Assembly: GCA_002162955.1 (NCBI GenBank)
Contig: MABD01000035.1
Coordinates: forward strand, 1-64,000
Reading direction: 5' to 3'
DNA length: 64,000 nt
Source: Gammaproteobacteria bacterium 45_16_T64
Lineage (GTDB): Bacteria > Pseudomonadota > Gammaproteobacteria > Pseudomonadales > Ketobacteraceae
Both the position numbers and the translations under genes were made by a program. Positions 19,866 through 27,437 of this stretch are shown here, piece by piece; position 1 is the stretch's first letter, and each line of letters begins with the position of its first letter. The notes below the pieces were generated by a model, which saw only the letters and a list, made by a program, of their open reading frames with translations, was not told the origin of the DNA and did no database searches.

Positions 19866-19881
19866 CAACCTCGCAAAATTA

Positions 19882-19927
19882 ACAGCCATAAAAAAGCCCC
19901 GAACTATCGGGGCTTTTTTATGGCTGT
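19882..19927. terminator. Strong bidirectional Rho-independent terminator
   Basis: A 20-bp perfect stem: ACAGCCATAAAAAAGCCCCG (19882-19901) pairs with 19908-19927 across the loop AACTAT. The GC-rich tip followed by a run of six T on each strand gives an ideal intrinsic terminator for both ggt and the small convergent membrane-protein gene. Confidence 0.93.
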
Positions 19928-19942
19928 TTTTCGCAATCAGAT

Positions 19943-20260
19943 TTACTTAATCATATGCTTGGTACCACACCCCAAACAACGCATAAAAGTCGATTTAAAA
20001 GGCGTCGCAACTAACGTGCTGGCAGCTTCCTTAAAATTTCCACCCAATGCTGAAAAAGGTGACGATATAACAAACAATGCTGTTCCGATCACGGTAGCAC
20101 CCAGCATCAATGGTCTCACCAATATCAGGTCAGCAGTCATCTCTACGCCAGAAGGTCGCTCTGTAATAGATTCTGCCATGGCAATACTAGGAAGCGCGGT
20201 TATTATCATGACAACAATCGTTAGCAACTTCGCTCTTATAGTTTTATTCAGGCCGCGCAT
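19943..20260 (-). CDS. Small exported/membrane protein with C-terminal CxxC
   Basis: The 105-residue product has an N-terminal signal (LLTIVVMIITALPSIAMA-E), a second hydrophobic stretch (about residues 48-72, LVRPLMLGATVIGTALFVI) and a polar C-terminus ending RCLGCGTKHMIK. Homologues of this layout are common in Pseudomonas-like genomes, often labelled multidrug transporter without evidence; one helix cannot be a transporter. The SSPFSALGGNFKEAASTLVATPF part is the conserved core as I remember it. Function unknown. It shares a bidirectional terminator with ggt. Confidence 0.75.
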   Translation of the reverse strand: MRGLNKTIRAKLLTIVVMIITALPSIAMAESITERPSGVEMTADLILVRPLMLGATVIGTALFVISSPFSALGGNFKEAASTLVATPFKSTFMRCLGCGTKHMIK

Positions 20261-20361
20261 AGTACTTTCCTCATTAACCTATTTAATTTCAGTATAAACT
20301 CAACATTCAGGCTTTTCAGCCCTTAACACAAGAAAATTGTTATTTTGCAACAAGCTTTACG

Positions 20362-21174
20362 CTAAGTTTGGCAGAATTTACAGAAAACGGTAGATCTTTG
20401 TCCGAGACGTATCTCACGTAATGGCCTATCACATACCAAACATGGCTCTTCTGCCCGACCATAGACCTGTAATTCTTGTTTAAAATAGCCCGGTTTGCCA
20501 TCTCCACCCACAAAATCTTTCAGCGTAGTACCACCTTGCTCAATCGCTCTGGCTAACACGTCTTTAATACATTGTAGCAACAAGGCATAACGTTTTTTCG
20601 ATACTTTTCCCGCCAGCCGCGTAGGATGAATACCCGCGTTAAACAACGCTTCATTTGCATAAATATTACCCACCCCCACTACCACATGACTATCCATAAT
20701 GAAGGTTTTGATCGGACACTTCTTCCCTCTGGAGCGTTGCCATAGGTATTCAATATCAAAGTCATCAGACAAGGGCTCCGGCCCCAAGCTTGCAATTAAT
20801 TTGTGCTCTTCAGCGGGCTCATCAGTCCACAACCAAGCGCCAAAGCGCCGTGGGTCGGTATAACGAAGCACCTGACCAGACGTCAGCTGCACATCAACGT
20901 GATCATGAAACAAAGGCGGCTCATCCTTTTGTAAGATGCGCAGACTGCCTGACATGCCCAGGTGGACCAGCACAGTGCCTTGCTCTGTTTTCAATAAAAG
21001 GTACTTGCCGCGACGCTCTACCGAACAAATCACAACTCCTGCCATAGACGACAACTCTTCAGACACTGGCCAGCGCAACTTAGGTTGGCGCACAGTAATT
21101 GCCCTGATCTTCTGGCCTTTTAGATATGGTTCAATACCGCGACGTGTGGTTTCTACTTCCGGTAGTTCTGGCAT
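20362..21174 (-). CDS. mutM: Formamidopyrimidine-DNA glycosylase (8-oxoguanine repair)
   Basis: The 270-residue enzyme removes 8-oxoguanine and other oxidised purines and cleaves the abasic site. The N-terminus MPELPEVET contains catalytic P2 and E3. The central [12 protein letters not shown] and the HLGMSG loop agree with the family. The C-terminal zinc finger is complete, with CLVC and CKFC four-cysteine ligands, and the [17 protein letters not shown] loop contributes the conserved K. Length is standard. It diverges from hyuA with about 86 bp between starts. MutM lies near coaD and yfhL as in many gammaproteobacteria. Confidence 0.97.
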   Translation of the reverse strand: MPELPEVETTRRGIEPYLKGQKIRAITVRQPKLRWPVSEELSSMAGVVICSVERRGKYLLLKTEQGTVLVHLGMSGSLRILQKDEPPLFHDHVDVQLTSGQVLRYTDPRRFGAWLWTDEPAEEHKLIASLGPEPLSDDFDIEYLWQRSRGKKCPIKTFIMDSHVVVGVGNIYANEALFNAGIHPTRLAGKVSKKRYALLLQCIKDVLARAIEQGGTTLKDFVGGDGKPGYFKQELQVYGRAEEPCLVCDRPLREIRLGQRSTVFCKFCQT

Positions 21175-21260
21175 CGTTATAGAATTCGCTCTTCAAATAG
21201 GCTGAATAAGCCGAGGTAACGGGATAATGCGACTTTATCCTATATTACAGGATCTTACGT

Positions 21261-23255
21261 ATGATAATGACATTGGGTGTAGATACCGGCGGAACCTTTA
21301 CTGACTTCGTGCTACTAGCGTCGAACACGCTACGTATCCACAAAGTGCTTTCCACCCCCAAGGCACCAGAACAAGCCATCATACAAGGCATCCAGGAAAT
21401 GGGATTAATGGAAGCCGCCATTGCGGGAAAGCTCCATATCACCCATGGAAGTACCGTTGCGACCAATGCAGCATTGGAAAATAAGGGCGTCAAAACTGCC
21501 TTTATCACCAACCAAGGGTTTGCTGACTTGCTCACGATCGGGCGTCAGGCACGCCCTGAACTCTACAACCTGCAGCCAATCCTACGTCCTGCCCCCGTTG
21601 AAAAGTCCCATTGCATAGAATCAGAAGGTCGCCTCGATGCCGAAGGAAACGCAATATCCCCATTAACACCCGATCATATTCAGCGCTTGGTAGATCAACT
21701 CAAGGTGTTAAAACCCGAATCCGTCGCGATCTGCCACTTGTTTTCATTTCTCAACCCACAACATGAGATCGCTCTCGAAGCAGCACTCAGCCCGTATTTT
21801 TACGTTAGCCGTTCTTCCAAAGTGCTACCCACCACAGGCGAATATGAAAGAGGTATTGCCACCTGGTTAAATGCCAGCTTAGGCCCCTTGGTCAAACGTT
21901 ATATTGACCGTTTACTCCATGCCCTAGAGCCCGCGCACATTGCTGTCATGCAATCCACCGGCGGTACCATTGATGCCAACCAAGCAGGCGACCATGCCGT
22001 CAAAATGTTGCTCTCCGGGCCGGCAGGGGGATTATCTGGTGCACGCTTTATTGGCAACACAAGCAATATACAGAACTTACTGACCTTCGACATGGGTGGC
22101 ACATCCACGGACGTCGCGACCATTCAACAACATGTTAAGCTCACCACCGAAGGACATATCGGACCCTGGCCCGTTGCGGTTCCCCAAGTCGATATGCATA
22201 CCATTGGCGCAGGTGGTGGATCGATCGCGTATATTGACGCTGGCGGATTATTACAAGTGGGTCCGGCATCCGCTGGCGCTGATCCAGGCCCTGCATGCTA
22301 TGGCAAAGGCGGCAGACAACCTACCGTAACCGACGCCAATGCAGTTCTTGGCAGGTTACGCCCTGAATTATTCCTTGGCGGAAAAATGGACTTGGATGTA
22401 GAAGCCGCTCGCCAGTCCTTGGCTCCCATCGCAAACACCTTATCGTTATCGATTGAGGAAGCCGCTCAAGGCATTATAGATATCGCCAATGAACATATGG
22501 TTAATGCACTGCGTGTTATTTCGGTACAGCGCGGCTACGATATTCACAACTTTCATTTATGCTGCTTTGGGGGCGCTGGCGGCCTTCATGTTTGCGCCCT
22601 TGCCAATACACTACAAATGAATCGAGCAATCGTCCCTATTCATGGTGGCGTATTATCTGCCTTTGGTATGCTAGCTTCAGTAAAAGAACGACAACTATCA
22701 CTCACGGTACCAGGGTTGGTTCACAGCAATGACACTATGCAAGCCATTCTCGATGGTTATGAATCGCTGATGCAACAAGGCACACAAGAACTGACGAATG
22801 AGAATGTACCTGCTGAACAGATACGGGTAACAAAATCAGTAGATTTACGCTACAAAGGCCAATCGTTTTTCCTCAACATTCCCTGGCAAGCTGACACTGC
22901 AAACATTTCAGACCTATTTCATCAACAGCACGAACATCGCTACGGTCATCGCCTAGATATCCCCATCGAATTGGTTAACATTCGCATCGCACTCAGTGGT
23001 CCACAACCCAAAGTCACACTACCGACACTCACAAACACCACCCCAGGACTCCCCTTAACCACGGTAGCGCTATTTACCAACACAGCGTCTAACCAACAAA
23101 CCCGCTGCCCTATCTATCAACGCGAATCACTCGCACCCAAGCAACAAATACAAGGCCCCGCATTAATCGCAGAAACAATATCAACCACCTTTATTGATCA
23201 TGGCTGGGTAGGAATAATAGATACTGTAGGGAATATTCTATTGGAAAAAACTTAA
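21261..23255 (+). CDS. hyuA: Hydantoinase A / oxoprolinase family ATPase
   Basis: This 664-residue HyuA-type protein has the actin-like ATP-binding pattern at the N-terminus (LGVDTGGTFTDFVLL), GSTVATNA, then FDMGGTSTDVA and GAGGGSIA, and ends with a beta-rich domain. Relatives open hydantoin or 5-oxoproline rings using ATP, or carboxylate ketones, usually with a HyuB partner gene. No hyuB follows here, and the protein is too short to contain it, so the partner is elsewhere or absent. AGGA at eight bases supports ATG 21261. Its stop overlaps the end of the convergent EAL-HDOD gene by four bases. Substrate not predictable. Confidence 0.88.
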   Translation: MIMTLGVDTGGTFTDFVLLASNTLRIHKVLSTPKAPEQAIIQGIQEMGLMEAAIAGKLHITHGSTVATNAALENKGVKTAFITNQGFADLLTIGRQARPELYNLQPILRPAPVEKSHCIESEGRLDAEGNAISPLTPDHIQRLVDQLKVLKPESVAICHLFSFLNPQHEIALEAALSPYFYVSRSSKVLPTTGEYERGIATWLNASLGPLVKRYIDRLLHALEPAHIAVMQSTGGTIDANQAGDHAVKMLLSGPAGGLSGARFIGNTSNIQNLLTFDMGGTSTDVATIQQHVKLTTEGHIGPWPVAVPQVDMHTIGAGGGSIAYIDAGGLLQVGPASAGADPGPACYGKGGRQPTVTDANAVLGRLRPELFLGGKMDLDVEAARQSLAPIANTLSLSIEEAAQGIIDIANEHMVNALRVISVQRGYDIHNFHLCCFGGAGGLHVCALANTLQMNRAIVPIHGGVLSAFGMLASVKERQLSLTVPGLVHSNDTMQAILDGYESLMQQGTQELTNENVPAEQIRVTKSVDLRYKGQSFFLNIPWQADTANISDLFHQQHEHRYGHRLDIPIELVNIRIALSGPQPKVTLPTLTNTTPGLPLTTVALFTNTASNQQTRCPIYQRESLAPKQQIQGPALIAETISTTFIDHGWVGIIDTVGNILLEKT

Positions 23256-24466
23256 TTCACCATCGAGTGCTTGGCTACATCAGCCCACTCCAGGGCCTCC
23301 AAATAGATCGACCAGAGGCCCTCAGAACTGAGACCTTCGATTGTTGCTTTCTCAAAATCACCCGTCTCATAGGCTTCAACAACCTTCAGCACCATACCGA
23401 CATCGCCACCACCGGTTAACAACGCCAACTCCAATTCGGCGGACAGCGGCATTTGCTGCACGATGTCCTCTAAAGGTTTGTCTAACAGCGCATCCAGCAG
23501 TGATAACAACCCAGCAGTAAAATACCCACCGCTGAATTGACGGTTTAATTTTTCAGCAATAAGCTCGCACATCTTTCCACGTACAATTGCCGTCACCAGT
23601 AACTCGTTTGGTTTGTTATCCATTGTTGAGAGCGCGAGCATACTGGCCCACCGGCGCAATTCGTAGGCACCCAAAATGACAATGGTATCCGCAATCGTTT
23701 TTATGGTTCGAGACAATCCAAAGGACGCAGAATTAACCACTCGCAGCAATTTATAGGTTAACCGTGGATCCTGGCAAATAATTCGTTCCACTCGCTCGAT
23801 ATCGTAATCATCAGTACTCAGCTCTGCGAGTAAAGTCGTAATAACCAGGCCAGAAGCAGGTACACTTTCACCGGACATCACATGGGGCTTACACAGAAAA
23901 TACCCTTGAAAATAATCAAAACCCATCGTGCGATAAAGTTCGAATTCCTCATGAGTTTCAACTTTTTCCGCTAACAACTTTCCGCTAACATCTTCCACTA
24001 ATCGCAATTTTGCGACCTGATCTTTAACACCGCTGACACCCAAATCCATTACATCCAACTTTATAAAGCTAGCCTTAGGTATCAGCGGCCTCCAATCTTC
24101 ACTGTAAACAAAATCATCCAACGCCACTCGATATCCAACATCAACCAAGTTCTTAACCTCTTGGATAACATCATCATTGACCAAGACATCTTCAAGAATT
24201 TCGGGAATAAGTAGCTTCTGCAGCCCTTTTGGCAGCTGCCCAGATGTCAGGATGTCCTGCGTGATATTTACTAGCGCGGGATGACCACTGGTAATTTTTT
24301 CCAAACCAATCTCAGAGAATGCATTGACCAACACCTGCTTCGTTGCTTCATTGGCATCCCCCATCGAAGCAGCGGAATTTACCAGACTACCTCGATATAA
24401 CAGTTCATACGCAACAACATTCAGATTACGGTCAAATACCGGCTGTCGAGCTAAATATACGTCCAT
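23252..24466 (-). CDS. EAL-HDOD domain signalling protein (YuxH-like)
   Basis: The 404-residue product opens with ARQPVFDRNLNVVAYELLYRG, the typical start of EAL-HDOD proteins. The EAL motif reads ELL and only part of the metal site remains (ALDDF, KVETHEEF), so c-di-GMP hydrolysis is doubtful and binding or a structural role more likely. The second half is an HDOD domain (residues about 200-385: DPRLTYKLLRVVNSASFGLSRTI), a fold of the HD superfamily without catalytic residues. Such proteins control motility, surface attachment or competence. Gene is monocistronic, converging with hyuA. Confidence 0.88.
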   Translation of the reverse strand: MDVYLARQPVFDRNLNVVAYELLYRGSLVNSAASMGDANEATKQVLVNAFSEIGLEKITSGHPALVNITQDILTSGQLPKGLQKLLIPEILEDVLVNDDVIQEVKNLVDVGYRVALDDFVYSEDWRPLIPKASFIKLDVMDLGVSGVKDQVAKLRLVEDVSGKLLAEKVETHEEFELYRTMGFDYFQGYFLCKPHVMSGESVPASGLVITTLLAELSTDDYDIERVERIICQDPRLTYKLLRVVNSASFGLSRTIKTIADTIVILGAYELRRWASMLALSTMDNKPNELLVTAIVRGKMCELIAEKLNRQFSGGYFTAGLLSLLDALLDKPLEDIVQQMPLSAELELALLTGGGDVGMVLKVVEAYETGDFEKATIEGLSSEGLWSIYLEALEWADVAKHSMVN

Positions 24467-24674
24467 ACACTCTTCTTAGTTGGGCACCGGACCTGACTAC
24501 CATCCGTGCACTAAGTGTGGCAGATATTCACTATCCGTAAACCCAATCAGACATTTTTCATAAGAGAGCAACTATTGATAAGAAAAACACCCATAGGGTA
24601 CATATCAATCACAAAGATAAAGAGCGCTAACACTAGAGCGTGAAAGGCAGAGGATATTCATACTCACCAGACAC

Positions 24675-24710
24675 AACAAAGCCGCCACTGAAACCAGTGG
24701 CGGCTTTGTT
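24675..24710 (-). terminator. Intrinsic terminator of rpmBG
   Basis: A 16-bp perfect stem (24675-24690 with 24695-24710, core GCCGCCACTG) encloses a four-base loop. On the minus strand it is followed by a T/G-rich stretch. It lies 35 bp beyond the rpmG stop. Confidence 0.85.
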
Positions 24711-24744
24711 TGCAAAATCAAATCATTACTACGTTAGTAAGTAA

Positions 24745-24900
24745 TTACTTGATTTTGGCTTCTTTAAACTCAACGTGCTTGCGAACAACAGGATCATATT
24801 TCTTGATCGCCATTTTCTCAGGCATGGTGCGTTTGTTCTTATCAGTGGTGTAGTAATAACCAGTACCAGCTGTAGAAACTAATTTAATTTTATCACGCAT
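24745..24900 (-). CDS. rpmG: 50S ribosomal protein L33
   Basis: A 51-residue open frame, shorter than usual scan limits, reading [20 protein letters not shown] and then the conserved [22 protein letters not shown] core. It lacks the zinc-binding cysteines, so it is the C-minus form of L33. GGAGCGATATC lies upstream of the ATG. The gene follows rpmB by 11 bp in the usual bacterial rpmB-rpmG pair and is followed by a strong hairpin. Confidence 0.97.
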   Translation of the reverse strand: MRDKIKLVSTAGTGYYYTTDKNKRTMPEKMAIKKYDPVVRKHVEFKEAKIK

Positions 24901-24911
24901 GATATCGCTCC

Positions 24912-25148
24912 TTACACTTTCGCGCCGTTAGCACGGATGTCTTTAAGCACCTTATCGATACCAACTTTATCGATAATCCGCATGCCCTTGGCTGAAACGC
25001 GCAATCTTACAAAACGCTTTTCACTCTCAACCCAGAAACGGTGGTGGTGCAAATTAGGCTCAAAACGACGACGAGTCTTGTTGTGAGCATGTGATACATT
25101 ATTTCCAGTTACAGGACGCTTACCGGTAACCTGACAAACCTTAGCCAT
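24912..25148 (-). CDS. rpmB: 50S ribosomal protein L28
   Basis: The 78-residue product has the family start [20 protein letters not shown], the [13 protein letters not shown] stretch and the [14 protein letters not shown] core. It has only one of the possible zinc cysteines, so it is also a zinc-independent form, like L33 next to it. Length agrees with gammaproteobacterial L28. GGAGATGAAGA precedes the ATG, and a good sigma-70 promoter lies about 100 bp upstream (25244-25272). Confidence 0.97.
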   Translation of the reverse strand: MAKVCQVTGKRPVTGNNVSHAHNKTRRRFEPNLHHHRFWVESEKRFVRLRVSAKGMRIIDKVGIDKVLKDIRANGAKV

Positions 25149-25243
25149 TCTTCATCTCCAAATACTGGCAAAACAGCCCATACGATGGGTATAAACTGTG
25201 CAAGCCAGAAGGGAATCCTGACTTACCTAAAATTGGGTGCTGC

Positions 25244-25272
25244 TTTATACCAGAACCCCATATTGATAGCAA
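25244..25272 (-). promoter_or_regulatory. Sigma-70 promoter for rpmBG
   Basis: On the minus strand, TTGCTA (rc of 25267-25272) and TATAAA (rc of 25244-25249) are separated by exactly 17 bp, near the consensus. It lies about 95 bp upstream of rpmB and just outside the radC 3' end, so the ribosomal genes have their own promoter. Confidence 0.65.
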
Positions 25273-25281
25273 CTATTTGTC

Positions 25282-25956
25282 TTACAAAAGTCCTCTCTCT
25301 GCAAAAGAGACAACCTCCGAATCACCCACTATCATGTGGTCTAGTACTCGGATATCCACTAGATGTAGTGCTTTTTTCAATCTTTCGGTTATTTTCTGAT
25401 CTGCCTGACTAGGCTCAGCAATTCCCGAAGGATGGTTATGGGCAAAGATAACGGCAGCGGCATTTATCGCCAACGTTTGCTTCACCACTTCACGTGGATA
25501 TACCGAAGCGCCGTCTATAGTACCGTAAAATAACTCTTTATAATCTAAAATCCTGTGCTGATTATCCAAATACACGCAAGCAAACACTTCCTGACCATAA
25601 GCCCGCATTTTAGCCATTAGGAATTGTTTGATTTTATCGGGGTGAGTCACCGCATCACCAATACTCATCTCTTCCACTAAATAACGCCGCCCCAACTCCA
25701 ATACCGCCTGCAATTGCGTGTACTTCGCAGCACCCATACCTTTGATTTGGCAAAACGTATGTAAATCGGCATCCATTAACTGGCGTAACCCCCCAAACTC
25801 ACTCAACAACTCTCTAGCAACGTCTACCGCGGTTTTCCCCGGTGACCCGACTCTGAGGAAGATTGCTAGCAATTCGCCGTCAGACAGACTCCCTGAGCCC
25901 ATATTCAGCAATTTCTCGCGGGGCCTCTCTTTCACAGGCCAATCCGTAATCGCCAT
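25282..25956 (-). CDS. radC: RadC-family JAMM/MPN+ domain protein
   Basis: I place the start at ATG 25956 (224 residues), preceded by AAGGAG at ideal distance; the frame is open 20 codons further but without such a site, and 224 residues is the usual length. An N-terminal helix-hairpin-helix region ([18 protein letters not shown]) is followed by the JAMM metalloprotease-like motif: glutamate in [15 protein letters not shown], then [14 protein letters not shown]. The old assignment to DNA repair has been withdrawn for E. coli, so the role is uncertain. It diverges from coaBC. Confidence 0.95.
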   Translation of the reverse strand: MAITDWPVKERPREKLLNMGSGSLSDGELLAIFLRVGSPGKTAVDVARELLSEFGGLRQLMDADLHTFCQIKGMGAAKYTQLQAVLELGRRYLVEEMSIGDAVTHPDKIKQFLMAKMRAYGQEVFACVYLDNQHRILDYKELFYGTIDGASVYPREVVKQTLAINAAAVIFAHNHPSGIAEPSQADQKITERLKKALHLVDIRVLDHMIVGDSEVVSFAERGLL

Positions 25957-26068
25957 AATTTCACTCTCCTTAGTGATAATACGTCCCTTGTTGGTTAAAG
26001 CAGACAGCATCGCCATAAATTGATTAGCCGATAACCCACAAATAAACGAAAAATAACAAAAAAAATTC

Positions 26069-26097
26069 GCGCTAGCGCATTCAAACCATTATGGTTT
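26069..26097. promoter_or_regulatory. Two short palindromes between radC and coaBC
   Basis: GCGCTAGCGC (26069-26078) is a perfect 10-bp palindrome, and AAACCAT-T-ATGGTTT (26083-26097) is a perfect 7+1+7 repeat. They lie side by side in the divergent promoter region. Either could be a protein-binding site; no factor can be named. Confidence 0.35.
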
Positions 26098-26155
26098 AGG
26101 GTGAACACTTACTAACCCATCGCGCTGTGCGCGAGATGAAAGAACTGGACTCACC

Positions 26156-27361
26156 ATGCATCGAATGGCAAACAAACGAATTCTATTAGGCGTTACCGGC
26201 GGAATTGCCGCTTACAAGAGCGCAGAGTTAATTCGCCGACTCGTCGAGCATGGCGCTGACGTTCGCGTCGTCATGACAACAGCCGCCCAGGAATTTATTA
26301 CGCCACTCACCCTCCAAGCATTATCTGGTAACCCGGTGCATCTGGAGTTGCTCGATACCGAAGCAGAAGCCGGAATGGGTCACATAGAACTCGCCCGCTG
26401 GGGAGATGCTCTACTGATTGCGCCCGCAAGTGCTGACTTTATCGCACGCTTAGCTAACGGTCACGGTAACGATCTACTCTCAACACTCTGCTTGGCCGCC
26501 CGCAGTGCTATTTATGTTGCACCGGCGATGAATCAAGCCATGTGGGCATCACCCGCGAACCAAAACAACATCAAACAACTCAACGACAACGGTATTCAAC
26601 TTATTGGGCCAGAGTCCGGCTCACAGGCCTGCGGCGATATCGGGCTCGGTCGTATGTCAGAACCCGATCAGATTGCACAGCAACTAGCCGATACTTTCCA
26701 CACCGGCACACTCGCTGGCAGTCACATCGTTATTACCGCTGGCCCCACCCGCGAAGCCATCGATCCCGTACGCTACATTAGCAACCACTCCTCCGGAAAA
26801 ATGGGTTTTGCCCTTGCAGAAGCCGCTCGCGATGCCGGTGCACAAGTCACTCTTATTGCTGGCCCAGTGAATCTCGCAACCCCCGAGCGGGTGAAGCGTA
26901 TTAATGTGGTAAGCGCCAACGATATGCTTGAAGCCACCACCGCTTGTCTCGATAAACTAGAGGGAGGGGTTATTTTCATCGGTACCGCTGCAGTTGCCGA
27001 TTACCGCCCCAATAATCAGGTGGAACAAAAAATCAAGAAAACAGAAAATGATAATGGTCTGACGTTAGAGTTAATTGAGAACCCCGACATTATCGCCAAC
27101 GTCGCACAACGACAAAACAAACCCTTCACTGTCGGGTTTGCCGCGGAGACTCAAAACGTTATCGAGTACGCAAAAGGCAAGATCGATCGTAAGAACCTTG
27201 ACATGATCATTGCCAATGACGTCAGCAATAAAGAGATTGGATTTAACAGTGATCTCAATGCCGTCACGATCATTTGGCCAAGTGGCAGCAAGAACCTTGA
27301 TATTGCAAGCAAGCATTCCATCGCTCAAGGCATCATTCACGAAATCAGCTTGCAGCATTAA
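26156..27361 (+). CDS. coaBC: Bifunctional phosphopantothenoylcysteine decarboxylase / synthetase
   Basis: CoaBC (Dfp) makes 4'-phosphopantetheine from phosphopantothenate and cysteine in CoA synthesis. The 401-residue protein has the CoaC flavoprotein half first (GVTGGIAAYKSAELIRRL, PAMNQAMW, ACGDIGLGRM) and the CoaB synthetase half second (ITAGPTREAIDPVRYISNHSSGKMG, NDVSNKEIGF). ATG 26156 and ATG 26165 are both possible starts. Together with coaD about 9 kb away, the window holds three of the CoA-pathway activities. In Pseudomonas dut usually stands between this gene and algC; here only 76 bp separate them. Confidence 0.96.
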   Translation: MHRMANKRILLGVTGGIAAYKSAELIRRLVEHGADVRVVMTTAAQEFITPLTLQALSGNPVHLELLDTEAEAGMGHIELARWGDALLIAPASADFIARLANGHGNDLLSTLCLAARSAIYVAPAMNQAMWASPANQNNIKQLNDNGIQLIGPESGSQACGDIGLGRMSEPDQIAQQLADTFHTGTLAGSHIVITAGPTREAIDPVRYISNHSSGKMGFALAEAARDAGAQVTLIAGPVNLATPERVKRINVVSANDMLEATTACLDKLEGGVIFIGTAAVADYRPNNQVEQKIKKTENDNGLTLELIENPDIIANVAQRQNKPFTVGFAAETQNVIEYAKGKIDRKNLDMIIANDVSNKEIGFNSDLNAVTIIWPSGSKNLDIASKHSIAQGIIHEISLQH

Positions 27362-27437
27362 TCACTGCTACGCTTATGATAATAGCCATGGATAATCACA
27401 TGCATCTCACTAACCCCATGAATCCACAGGTACAATA

